A stretch of DNA of 64,000 nucleotides, taken from positions 1 to 64,000 of the IMG/VR virus record IMGVR_UViG_3300045971_000528. One strand, given 5' to 3'. This stretch comes from a virus. Below are positions 54,347 to 62,136 of the stretch, one piece after another (position 1 is the first letter of the stretch; the number at the start of each line of letters is the position of its first letter). Made by a program: the position numbers and the translations under genes. Below the pieces are notes generated by a model. It was not told where the DNA came from and did no database searches. It saw only the letters and a program-made list of their open reading frames with translations.

Positions 54347-54691
54347 TCATTCGAGCCGCCCCATCTCTCGGTCATGATCCTCTTGATCGACGTCTGCGAG
54401 CTCAAGCGATCCGTCCTTCTGTGGGCGCAGTTCGAGCTGGTCAATGTGCATGGGGATGTGGTAGCCCTTGGAGTGGAACTCGTTGCCATCAGCACCCTTG
54501 ATGTCGATCCACATGGTCTCTGCATCTCGCTCACCTGAGCTGAGCTTGTTGGGCTCGATGTAGGTCCTGATGACAGTGCAGAGCTCACGACCATAGTCGT
54601 AGAAGATGACGCGCTTGTCCTTGCTGAGCGCTCTGCTCAGGAGTTTGTAGACCAGAGGAACGTCCTCGTCGGCGATTTCGTATAGCTTCAT
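54347..54691 (-). CDS. array 2 protein, PL-LLKKG domain
   Basis: 114 aa, leader MKLYEIADED. DVPLVYKLLSRALSKDKRVIFYDYG is the shared domain start (PL, helix, K-V strand). Acidic tail. Last gene of the second array. Confidence 0.72.
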   Translation of the reverse strand: MKLYEIADEDVPLVYKLLSRALSKDKRVIFYDYGRELCTVIRTYIEPNKLSSGERDAETMWIDIKGADGNEFHSKGYHIPMHIDQLELRPQKDGSLELADVDQEDHDREMGRLE

Positions 54692-55029
54692 GTGATCCCC
54701 AATTCGCGCAGCCGACCCCACTTGGGCTTCAGCGTCCAAATGTCACCATCCTTCTCAATCCCGATCAGATGGTCCATGTCTTCGGTGTCCATTAGAATGA
54801 GCGTTTGCTCTCTGAACCCCGTGCCAGGATACCATTTGCCGCGATCGCGGAATGCTTCGGTGTACACCATCTTGTAGCGCTTGCCATCATGGAAGAATTT
54901 GGTGGCGATGCACATTGTGTTGTCGCGGTCTGTAATGCGCAACGCTGTCTGGTCAACGGTCGTTTGGAAGTGCTTCAGTGCCAGCTTCAGTATGAGGGAC
55001 CCGATGTCCTCAATTTCATGCAACATCAT
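54688..55029 (-). CDS. array 2 protein
   Basis: 113 aa, leader MMLHEIEDI. SLILKLALKHFQTTVDQTALRI is a diverged domain copy. Ends in WTLKPKWGRL. ATGA overlaps. Confidence 0.7.
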   Translation of the reverse strand: MMLHEIEDIGSLILKLALKHFQTTVDQTALRITDRDNTMCIATKFFHDGKRYKMVYTEAFRDRGKWYPGTGFREQTLILMDTEDMDHLIGIEKDGDIWTLKPKWGRLRELGIT

Positions 55030-55348
55030 TTGGCATCTCCCATTCGCCCTTCAGCAACCAGCACCAGCCACCGCTCATTTGGTCGTAGTGCTTCTTCAGT
55101 TGGAACGTCTCTAGCCAAGCAGCGTGCGTGAAGTACGTGGTCATTGTTGAGCTACCACCGAAGTCGGACTTGTAGAAGAACGTGTAGTCGTTGCTGTCAC
55201 TGTCGTATTCCGCCTTGAACATCCAACCAAGGACTAGAAATTGATCGTCTTGCTTCACGCTCAGCTTTACTCGCTCGCCCTTGGCCAGCAGCTTTTGGAC
55301 GACGGTGAAGATCAGCGGAGTGTCGTCAGAGATTTCATCGAGTCTCAT
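55016..55348 (-). CDS. array 2 protein, PL-LLKKG domain
   Basis: 110 aa, leader MRLDEISDD. DTPLIFTVVQKLLAKGERVKLS is a clear copy of the shared domain. Ends in WCWLLKGEWE. Confidence 0.74.
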   Translation of the reverse strand: MRLDEISDDTPLIFTVVQKLLAKGERVKLSVKQDDQFLVLGWMFKAEYDSDSNDYTFFYKSDFGGSSTMTTYFTHAAWLETFQLKKHYDQMSGGWCWLLKGEWEMPNDVA

Positions 55349-55701
55349 AGGTCATGACCCCCGAGATCCGTATTGTTGCCAGATGCTGGAACATAGAGGG
55401 CTGGCACCAGAGGGCCCCACTTGTTTGGATAGTGTTTCTGCCGAATGTCTGCGCGCTGCAAGCGACCGGCTGGCTGTGAATACTGTTTCGAGACATTGGT
55501 GTACACGTTGAAGGTGTACACCTCGAAAGGCTTGTCAGGCGTTGGCGCAAATGAATCCACCTCGAAGCTGGTGATGCGACCCAGTGTAGACTCAGTGCCA
55601 TCATCTTGGACTATGACCATCAGCACTGGTTCTTCCTTCTTCAGGAGACTGCGCAGCATCTTCACCACGAACGGTTCGGCGTTGAGTTCGTCGAGTCTCA
55701 T
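55345..55701 (-). CDS. array 2 protein, PL-LLKKG domain
   Basis: 118 aa, leader MRLDELNAE. EPFVVKMLRSLLKKEEPVLM, then DDGTESTLGRITSFEV. Shared domain. Confidence 0.72.
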   Translation of the reverse strand: MRLDELNAEPFVVKMLRSLLKKEEPVLMVIVQDDGTESTLGRITSFEVDSFAPTPDKPFEVYTFNVYTNVSKQYSQPAGRLQRADIRQKHYPNKWGPLVPALYVPASGNNTDLGGHDL

Positions 55702-56018
55702 ATCAGCCCGCTCTTCTTGAAGGTCCAGTAGAAAGCAGGGCCGTCATCATCCTTGCCCAACTCGATGGTCGATTCATCTGCTTCTGGGCCAGTGCGCCAT
55801 GACGTGCCTATTTCACCAGACACTGCAGCCTTCGGCCAAACGATGCCGTACATCGTGCTGCCTGCAGCACGACCGGAAGTGGTGATGTCAACCACCCGGC
55901 GCGGGCGACCAGAAGCACCGATGAAGTAGACGCGATCGCCCTTCTCCAGCTTGCGCTTGATGATGGTCACAGCCAAAGGATCCTCGTCGGTGACGTCATT
56001 GATCTCATCAAGGCGCAT
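55698..56018 (-). CDS. array 2 protein, PL-LLKKG domain
   Basis: 106 aa from ATG 56018, leader MRLDEINDV. EDPLAVTIIKRKLEKGDRVYF. Ends FYWTFKKSGL. Confidence 0.72.
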   Translation of the reverse strand: MRLDEINDVTDEDPLAVTIIKRKLEKGDRVYFIGASGRPRRVVDITTSGRAAGSTMYGIVWPKAAVSGEIGTSWRTGPEADESTIELGKDDDGPAFYWTFKKSGLI

Positions 56019-56343
56019 TGACGACCTCCCACTCTTTGTCGCCGACCTTCTTGATGTCCAACAGACTGTCCAAATCTGGATCATGATCCCTTATGCTCAA
56101 CATCCAGATCTGCGGATTGCGGCTCGTAGACAGATTATACATCAGTGCGTAGCGATCTTCATCCTTTCCTACGTGCGTCAACTGACCATGTGCGGGAAAG
56201 ACAGTCAAAGTGCCAGTGTTGGTAGGGAACCGCTTCTTCTCGATGTTGAGCGTGACTATCTCGCCCTTGTCAATGAGGCGCTTCATCAGCCCAAGGATCA
56301 GCGGATCCTGATGATCTTCTTCGAACAGTTCGGTGACCTTCAT
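56008..56343 (-). CDS. array 2 protein, PL-LLKKG domain
   Basis: 111 aa, leader MKVTELFEED (LFE site). QDPLILGLMKRLIDKGEIVTL. Shared domain. Confidence 0.75.
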   Translation of the reverse strand: MKVTELFEEDHQDPLILGLMKRLIDKGEIVTLNIEKKRFPTNTGTLTVFPAHGQLTHVGKDEDRYALMYNLSTSRNPQIWMLSIRDHDPDLDSLLDIKKVGDKEWEVVNAP

Positions 56344-56627
56344 CGCATCTCCCAGGAGACGATCTTGCCGTCTTTTCTCTCGAGTGGATGGAGCATCATG
56401 CCTTCTAGCTGTTCAGGTGTCAAGTAGTCAACACCAAAGGTTGGCTCACTGCCGGCCGTGTCTACGATCTCATAGGACAATTGATACTGAAACTTCTTGG
56501 GAGCGTAGATCAGCGACAGCACCTCACCATAGCCTTGGTAAAAGACAGGCTCGCCCCGATCCTTGAGCTTGTGAACAAGCTTGTAGATGAGCGGCACATC
56601 TGCCTCGTGAATTTCAGTGAGCTTCAA
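56340..56627 (-). CDS. array 2 protein, PL-LLKKG domain
   Basis: 95 aa, leader MKLTEIHEAD (IHE site). VPLIYKLVHKLKDRGEPVFYQGYG closely resembles the 54.3 kb copy. Confidence 0.75.
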   Translation of the reverse strand: MKLTEIHEADVPLIYKLVHKLKDRGEPVFYQGYGEVLSLIYAPKKFQYQLSYEIVDTAGSEPTFGVDYLTPEQLEGMMLHPLERKDGKIVSWEMR

Positions 56628-56956
56628 TTTTCAATCACCCAGACTTCGTCTTTTGCGTAGTGCTTCAGTTTCAGTTCATCATCAACAGTCTCAGCCGGTT
56701 CGGCCCAACTGTGGGTCGTCATGCCACCGGGAGAGGTGTAGTAGATGAAGAGATTGCCAACCTCGTACTCGACGCGGTCGACTGCGCCATCCTCGTAGTG
56801 CCCCTTCTTGCCATTTCGCGTGATGACTTTGTATCCGTTCTCTTCGTCATCCTCCATCCAAAGATGGATGTACAGAGTCGCCTCATCCTTCAACAGCTTA
56901 TTTAGGACAGTCAGAAGCAGCGGACGGTGCAGATCCAGTTCTTCAAGCAGCATCAA
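56624..56956 (-). CDS. array 2 protein, PL-LLKKG domain
   Basis: 110 aa, leader MMLLEELDL (LLE). RPLLLTVLNKLLKDEATLYIHLW. Acidic middle. Confidence 0.72.
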   Translation of the reverse strand: MMLLEELDLHRPLLLTVLNKLLKDEATLYIHLWMEDDEENGYKVITRNGKKGHYEDGAVDRVEYEVGNLFIYYTSPGGMTTHSWAEPAETVDDELKLKHYAKDEVWVIEN

Positions 56957-58182
56957 CGTTTCTCCCGACGCTGCTTTTCCAGATCTGCCAGGAATTCAGG
57001 GGTGTATGTGAAGCACCAGACATCACCCTTCTTCACGAGAGTGAAGCAGTAGTCCATGGCTTTGTAGCTGAACTTCTGGACAGGCACCCACCCCTGAGTG
57101 GTAGATTGGTACGCGATATTCAGGCCGTCAGACTTTTCCTCAATGCGAGTGATGTCACCGATGAAGCCATGGAAGCCCATGTCAATCAAGATCTGGTGTC
57201 CCTTGTTGTAGAGCTGAAGCAGAAGCGTAGCGACCAGCGGGATCTTCCCATCATCTACCTCTTCTTCCAGCTCCTCTGCTTGATCAGGATCATAGCGCAC
57301 CATCCAATGACCCTCATGCTTGTCAAGTGTCATGTGGTTCTCGAGATGTTCCCGATCATAGGTGATGCTTTGCCGATTGTTGCCATGCGGGCGCATTACC
57401 TTAAAGATGTAGCTGCCATCCCACTGATAGAGATCTTCTAGCCATGCTGGTTCACCCATGTCTTCAGTGTCATAGAAGAACATGGCGTCCTCCTTGACCT
57501 TTCGCTGCGCCAACAGCTTCCTCACTTGGGTGAAGATGAGTGGATCCTTCTCCAGCTCTTCCCTCACTTTGCGACTACTTTCGCTGCCAGCATCCTCGAT
57601 GCGATAGATCTCCCACCCATTGTGGTCACCACGCAGATCCCACAGGTGCATCAAACTGTCGGGAATGGTAAGGCCGTAGTACCTACCCGTCTTGAGTTGT
57701 TCGAACTCAAAGGCGGTGCGCGCATCCTTGGTACCTTCAGCATGTCGTAAGATCTTCTTCAGCTCGAAGGTCCTCACGCGCTTGTGTTCCATGCGCTCGT
57801 CGTCATCGATAGATTGGTAGAGGACCTGCTCGCCCTTCTTCATTCGTTGTCTTAGAATGGTCGTGAGGATCGGTTCGCGATCATCGTCAATGTCTTCAGT
57901 GATGTCACGGTCTTCTTGCATCTCCCACTCAAGGTCACCGTTATTGTCACGCTTCATGATCGTCCAGCGATCGGCATTCAGCTCATTGATGCGTCTAGAA
58001 GTAACACCGATACCGGGACACTTGAATTTCAACTGCCAATGGTGGGCATTGAACAACGGATCGTCATGCTGCTCGGTAATTTTCTCGAGATAGTAGTGCA
58101 GCTTTCCCTGGCCAATGTAGACAGTGTTTCCAGTATCGTGCAGCTTCTGTACGACCTTGATGATCAGCGGCATGTCATCCAT
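56953..58182 (-). CDS. four-copy PL-LLKKG repeat protein
   Basis: 409 aa built of four tandem copies of the domain that neighbours carry singly: MPLIIKVVQKLHDTGNTVYI (start), EPILTTILRQRMKKGEQVLY (~105), DPLIFTQVRKLLAQRKV (~215) and IPLVATLLLQLYNKGHQIL (~310). Linkers contain ITED and ELEEE, similar to single-domain leaders. A fusion product of the array or a polyprotein cut at (L/I)xE sites. Confidence 0.75.
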   Translation of the reverse strand: MDDMPLIIKVVQKLHDTGNTVYIGQGKLHYYLEKITEQHDDPLFNAHHWQLKFKCPGIGVTSRRINELNADRWTIMKRDNNGDLEWEMQEDRDITEDIDDDREPILTTILRQRMKKGEQVLYQSIDDDERMEHKRVRTFELKKILRHAEGTKDARTAFEFEQLKTGRYYGLTIPDSLMHLWDLRGDHNGWEIYRIEDAGSESSRKVREELEKDPLIFTQVRKLLAQRKVKEDAMFFYDTEDMGEPAWLEDLYQWDGSYIFKVMRPHGNNRQSITYDREHLENHMTLDKHEGHWMVRYDPDQAEELEEEVDDGKIPLVATLLLQLYNKGHQILIDMGFHGFIGDITRIEEKSDGLNIAYQSTTQGWVPVQKFSYKAMDYCFTLVKKGDVWCFTYTPEFLADLEKQRREKR

Positions 58183-58504
58183 TGCGTACTCTCTTTAGTT
58201 CCCAATCATCTGGTGCATCTTCTGTCTTGAGACCGATTCGCGTCTTTTCCAGTGTCCATCTTGTTTCAGCTTCATCTGGGGTCATACTCACCCCGATGCC
58301 ACCATGTACATCAATGCTGTAAGCTGGGCCATGATACTCGTCACTGTCCATTGTGCGTGGATGATCAACAACTACCTTGCCAATCTTGCGCACTTCGAGC
58401 AATGCAAAAGACCCCCTCAACCAGATGCGGTCACCCTTAGCCATCAGCTTCCGCATGGTGCTGATGAGCAATGGTTCACGTTCGGTGATTTCACTGAGGA
58501 TCAT
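58175..58504 (-). CDS. array 2 protein, PL-LLKKG domain
   Basis: 109 aa, leader MILSEITER (ITE site). EPLLISTMRKLMAKGDRIWLRG. Overlaps the 409-aa gene by 8 nt. Confidence 0.74.
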   Translation of the reverse strand: MILSEITEREPLLISTMRKLMAKGDRIWLRGSFALLEVRKIGKVVVDHPRTMDSDEYHGPAYSIDVHGGIGVSMTPDEAETRWTLEKTRIGLKTEDAPDDWELKRVRNG

Positions 58505-58892
58505 TGGTCAGGATCCATGAAGGTGATGGGCTTGCAGGCACAAGGGTAAAGGTGGTGTCAAATTCATCAGCCCAAATAGCTGCAATTTGATTGCCATTGC
58601 CAGGACCACGGGAGTTCGGATCTACGTCGATCTCGTACTCGATCTCGATGAACAATCGGTTCGGATTCTTCACGCTTGGGTTGCTATCGCCACCACAACG
58701 TCGCGCATCGTGCGCCTCGAAGATGCGACCATTGTCGACGCGATACTTATCATGGGTGCCTTCCATTCCCAGATCATTCGAGGCATCTAGGGTGCAGTCA
58801 AGCCACACACGCTCACCCTTCGCAAGCTTGCGGCGAATGATGTTGATGAGGATCGGAGTGTCGGTCGGATCGGTGATCTCGGTCAGCTTCAT
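58491..58892 (-). CDS. array 2 protein, PL-LLKKG domain
   Basis: 133 aa, leader MKLTEITDP. DTPILINIIRRKLAKGERVWLD. Extended Asn/Gly-rich C-terminal part ending WILTNDPQ. Confidence 0.73.
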   Translation of the reverse strand: MKLTEITDPTDTPILINIIRRKLAKGERVWLDCTLDASNDLGMEGTHDKYRVDNGRIFEAHDARRCGGDSNPSVKNPNRLFIEIEYEIDVDPNSRGPGNGNQIAAIWADEFDTTFTLVPASPSPSWILTNDPQ

Positions 58893-59539
58893 TGCTTCTC
58901 CAACACGTAGTCTTTGCCATTGTTGATGGGAGACAGGGTGTAGTCGTCAGGATCGATGTACATCTGTTGCATGAAGCTGCTCGCTGGCACGGGTCGCTTG
59001 TCCATGAAGTCGATCTGCACCCCGCCATGCTCATCGTGTTCCATCTTGGAGACCTCGAAGGAGCAAGCACCGTGGTTGTTGTGGCGACGAATGAAGATCG
59101 TGCCGCCCTTGGCATAGATCTTCTTGGCAAGGATAAGCATCAGCGGCATCCCGTCAACTTCCTCCTTGACGACAGATTCGCTATTGACGAACTCCCAAGT
59201 GCTTCGACCCATGTGCTTGAACTGCTTCAGCATGTAGCAGTCCTCGAAGGTATCAGCATTGATCATCAAGTTGGTTTCGCCCTTGTACTGGGTATCGTCA
59301 GGTAGATCCTGTTTCACGTAGGTCAATTCGATCACATTCTCAGTGCCAATCAACCCCTGTATGAGACTGCTCGGGTTTGGTTTGGTTTCAAGTCGCAGGA
59401 TCGGACCTTCATGATGGACCTTCATCGCGCGCAGAGGCATGTCAATGGACAGCCATACCTCTTCGCCTTTTGCTAGCCGCTGCTTCACCAACTTGGCAAG
59501 CAGCGGCAGATCTTCTTCGTGGAGTTCAAAGAGCTTCAT
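58889..59539 (-). CDS. array 2 protein, two PL-LLKKG domains
   Basis: 216 aa, leader MKLFELHEED (LHE site). Domain 1 DLPLLAKLVKQRLAKGEEVWLS, linker ESVVKEEVDG, domain 2 MPLMLILAKKIYAKGGTIFI. Confidence 0.75.
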   Translation of the reverse strand: MKLFELHEEDLPLLAKLVKQRLAKGEEVWLSIDMPLRAMKVHHEGPILRLETKPNPSSLIQGLIGTENVIELTYVKQDLPDDTQYKGETNLMINADTFEDCYMLKQFKHMGRSTWEFVNSESVVKEEVDGMPLMLILAKKIYAKGGTIFIRRHNNHGACSFEVSKMEHDEHGGVQIDFMDKRPVPASSFMQQMYIDPDDYTLSPINNGKDYVLEKQ

Positions 59540-60225
59540 GCGCCCGCCGACATGTTACCGGTCACTGCAAGTGCCGGCTTGCCATCGATCCTAGTGAACT
59601 CGCCACAACGCTCGAGGTCATCATCAACGTAGCCAAAGGCCTGTGGTATTCTGCCGCCTGGCGCGATCACCATGAATTCAATCTCTTTGCCAGAGGCTTT
59701 ACCTTCAGTCTTGCGCTGAAAGCTGGTGATCCTGCCCTGCCACTCAAGCTTGTCCTGGTCATCGATGCGCCAGAAAAGATTGACTTCTTCCCCCTTGTCG
59801 AGGAGCTTCTGCAGGACCTTCTCGAGTAGAGAGACATCAACCTCTTCATCAACCTGCTTCACGCGGTTCGTCAGAATCCAGTGGCCGTCCTCGTCCTTCT
59901 TGAAGTCATAGCGATCATCAAAGCTATCAGCACGGACCCATTCTTCCTTGCCGCCAGGGCGGGTCATGTGCTTCCACTTGATGAAGAGACGGGGAATATC
60001 AAAGGCCTTCTCTGGCGCAGCCAGCGCACCACCCTTACCGATACCACCGACCTTGAGCGGGGCGCCCATCCGAATGCCAACGATGTCACCGAAGACGCGA
60101 TTGGATCCGTTCGATAGCTTGGCCCAGATCTTGACCTCGTCAGTTTTCATGCGCCGCAAGATGATCCGCGCCAACAGGGGCAGATCATCGTCGAAGTCGG
60201 ATTCGAGGAGGTGTGATACGAGCAT
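59536..60225 (-). CDS. array 2 protein, two PL-LLKKG domains
   Basis: 229 aa, leader MLVSHLLESD (LLE site). Domain 1 DLPLLARIILRRMKTDEVKIW, domain 2 SLLEKVLQKLLDKGEEVNLF. First gene of the array behind a TAAATA box. Confidence 0.75.
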   Translation of the reverse strand: MLVSHLLESDFDDDLPLLARIILRRMKTDEVKIWAKLSNGSNRVFGDIVGIRMGAPLKVGGIGKGGALAAPEKAFDIPRLFIKWKHMTRPGGKEEWVRADSFDDRYDFKKDEDGHWILTNRVKQVDEEVDVSLLEKVLQKLLDKGEEVNLFWRIDDQDKLEWQGRITSFQRKTEGKASGKEIEFMVIAPGGRIPQAFGYVDDDLERCGEFTRIDGKPALAVTGNMSAGA

Positions 60226-60229
60226 CCCC

Positions 60230-60235
60230 TATTTA
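60230..60235 (-). promoter_or_regulatory. late-type box 4 nt before ATG
   Basis: GTAAATAGGGG then ATG of the 60225 gene; likely promoter for array 2. Confidence 0.5.
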
Positions 60236-60251
60236 CGGGGATGCGAGGCTG

Positions 60252-60563
60252 TCAGTCAGCAAGCTTGAAGATGCGGCCGGACCAGTAGGTGGCTTGACGG
60301 GTGCGGATGTAGCGGCCCATTTCCTTGCCTTCCGTGTAGTAGTCACACGGCTTTCCATCCTTCACCCAGCCACGCACTTCTTCGGTGAGGCGGACGACCT
60401 GGGCAGCTTTGCGGCCCTCGCCACGGACACCGAGGAAGATGCCCTCGTAGGTGCCGATGAAGGAGCTGCGACCACCGGCCACAGCCACGATGCGATCGCC
60501 AGGTTGGATGGTCTGGCCAAACTTGTTGAGGAAGGACTTCGGTTCGTAGGTGATTTTCTTCAT
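60252..60563 (-). CDS. hypothetical SH3-like protein (103 aa)
   Basis: 103 aa. IQPGDRIVAVAGGRSSFIGTYEG resembles QINVGDPVVTFAQCGRATSVDEG of the 61.5 kb protein, suggesting a shared small beta-barrel. Function unknown. Confidence 0.66.
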   Translation of the reverse strand: MKKITYEPKSFLNKFGQTIQPGDRIVAVAGGRSSFIGTYEGIFLGVRGEGRKAAQVVRLTEEVRGWVKDGKPCDYYTEGKEMGRYIRTRQATYWSGRIFKLAD

Positions 60564-60865
60564 GTGCTCTCCGTTTCGGTGACGGTCAAGCTACCACAGT
60601 GCAGCTCCCACGTCTTAGTTTCTGGATCTTGAATGAGACGCGCCTGCTGCTCGATCTTGTCGATGTCGATCATGCAAGACAACCCGCGCCACTCCTGGGT
60701 CTGGCGTGCAGCCATATGGTATCTGATAGCCACGCAGTCATTCACAATGTCGATGCGATTGATCACTCGCGGCTTCGGCTTCAGGTGGTGGTTGATGTAG
60801 TCGACTCGGGTGCCCTTCTTGAGAAGGATGTTCACCATCGAGACGAGGATGGGAACCTCGGTCAT
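60560..60865 (-). CDS. array 2 protein, PL-LLKKG domain, short leader
   Basis: 101 aa. MTEVPILVSMVNILLKKGTRVDYI starts directly in the domain with no LxE leader. ATGA overlap with the next gene. Confidence 0.7.
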   Translation of the reverse strand: MTEVPILVSMVNILLKKGTRVDYINHHLKPKPRVINRIDIVNDCVAIRYHMAARQTQEWRGLSCMIDIDKIEQQARLIQDPETKTWELHCGSLTVTETEST

Positions 60866-61197
60866 ATCGGGCCGAGACCGTACGACTCAGTCTTCTTCGC
60901 GTGGTTGATCTTCAGTTCCCAGATGGTGGGTGCAGTCTGCTTGATGAAGGCGCAGTGCTCGAGTTCTTCGTGTGTGAACACTGAAACGTCATGCACGTCG
61001 AAGTTGAACTCGTACGTGATGCGGTAGCGAAATTGGATCGGTTGGGCCGCCGGCCATTCGACTGCATCAATTGCCACCAAGATTCCACTGCGTCTACCGC
61101 CGGCATGTTCGAGATCCACCCGGACGGTTTCGCCTTTGCGAAGTAGACCCTGCAAGATCCCGAAGATCAGCGGATGGGGTGTACTGAGGGTAGACAT
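60862..61197 (-). CDS. array 2 protein, PL-LLKKG domain, short leader
   Basis: 111 aa. HPLIFGILQGLLRKGETVRVDL is the domain start; no LxE leader. Confidence 0.7.
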   Translation of the reverse strand: MSTLSTPHPLIFGILQGLLRKGETVRVDLEHAGGRRSGILVAIDAVEWPAAQPIQFRYRITYEFNFDVHDVSVFTHEELEHCAFIKQTAPTIWELKINHAKKTESYGLGPI

Positions 61198-61454
61198 GTG
61201 AAGTCTCCTATGCGAAGGGTCTTTACCCCGTTGATCTCTACTAGGTCTGCATTTTCCTCCAGGAACTCGACGCTAAACATCTCATTGCGTCGCTCGGGGG
61301 TCTCGTACATGAACTGCACCATCCCGCCCAACCCACCAGGAATGATGGAGACCAAGTCGCCCTTGCCGTTCTTGTCGAACTTCGACTCGAACACTATCCA
61401 CTTGCCTTCGTTCAGCAACTTGATAGCGCAGTGGATGGCGAGCGGGAGTTTCAT
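61167..61454 (-). CDS. array 2 protein, leaderless start
   Basis: 95 aa. LPLAIHCAIKLLNEGKWIVFES is a diverged domain copy. ATG 6 nt after TGATATAAT. Overlaps the next gene by 31 nt, unusually long for this genome. Confidence 0.68.
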   Translation of the reverse strand: MKLPLAIHCAIKLLNEGKWIVFESKFDKNGKGDLVSIIPGGLGGMVQFMYETPERRNEMFSVEFLEENADLVEINGVKTLRIGDFTCLPSVHPIR

Positions 61455-61460
61455 GATTGG

Positions 61461-61466
61461 ATTATA
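61461..61466 (-). promoter_or_regulatory. sigma70-like -10 before leaderless gene
   Basis: TGATATAAT, CCAATC, ATG. Extended -10 type. Confidence 0.5.
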
Positions 61467-61486
61467 TCACGTCCACCGGAAACGTG

Positions 61487-61840
61487 TTAGATTGTGTGGC
61501 CGATCAGATCCTTGACCGTGATGCTGGCATGGCAGAGCGACTGCTCGTAGTGTAGCTTGGTGCGCTTGCCACTGAGCCGCTCGACGATGTAGTAGGTCTG
61601 CTCGCGCTGCAGGGTGTATGGCGTCTCGGGATCTTTCCGATACCACGTCTCGACCCTCATGATGCCCTTGAAGGTGCCTTCATCGACAGACGTGGCTCGA
61701 CCGCACTGGGCGAACGTGACAACTGGATCGCCGACGTTGATCTGTTTGCCGAAGCGACTGTTGACGGACTCCTCGAGGGGTTCCTTCTGCGAGCCGAACG
61801 CGCGCTCGTCGTAGTGGTGACGGTATCCATAGCGGCTCAT
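61487..61840 (-). CDS. hypothetical SH3-like protein (117 aa)
   Basis: 117 aa from ATG 61840 (ATGA overlap). Contains the QINVGDPVVTF segment shared with the 60.3 kb protein. Function unknown. Confidence 0.66.
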   Translation of the reverse strand: MSRYGYRHHYDERAFGSQKEPLEESVNSRFGKQINVGDPVVTFAQCGRATSVDEGTFKGIMRVETWYRKDPETPYTLQREQTYYIVERLSGKRTKLHYEQSLCHASITVKDLIGHTI

Positions 61841-62094
61841 GTCGGTTCTCCGATCGTGAGGGTGACAGGTACGGCCTCGTAGCGGGGCCATGGTGTGAAG
61901 CTACCGCGCCCAGCACTGGTGACCTGGCGGTTGAAGTCATCTTGTCGATCGGCATCCTTGTTCTTCTTGCCGACAACCGAGAAGGCGCTGCCCTTGGTGT
62001 AGAGCTTCGGGGTGGCATACTTGCCGTAGCCAGACTCGTATTCCTGGGTGCCTATCTGGCGGATGAAGTAGAACTGTTGCGTCGCAGCGCTCAT
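61837..62094 (-). CDS. hypothetical protein (85 aa)
   Basis: 85 aa. FYFIRQIGTQEYESGYGKYATPKLY then a basic stretch. Preceded by GGAGAA. Not recognised. Confidence 0.66.
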   Translation of the reverse strand: MSAATQQFYFIRQIGTQEYESGYGKYATPKLYTKGSAFSVVGKKNKDADRQDDFNRQVTSAGRGSFTPWPRYEAVPVTLTIGEPT

Positions 62095-62136
62095 GAGGTT
62101 CTCCTGTGAGAGGAGAGGGGCCGAAGCCCCTCGTGA

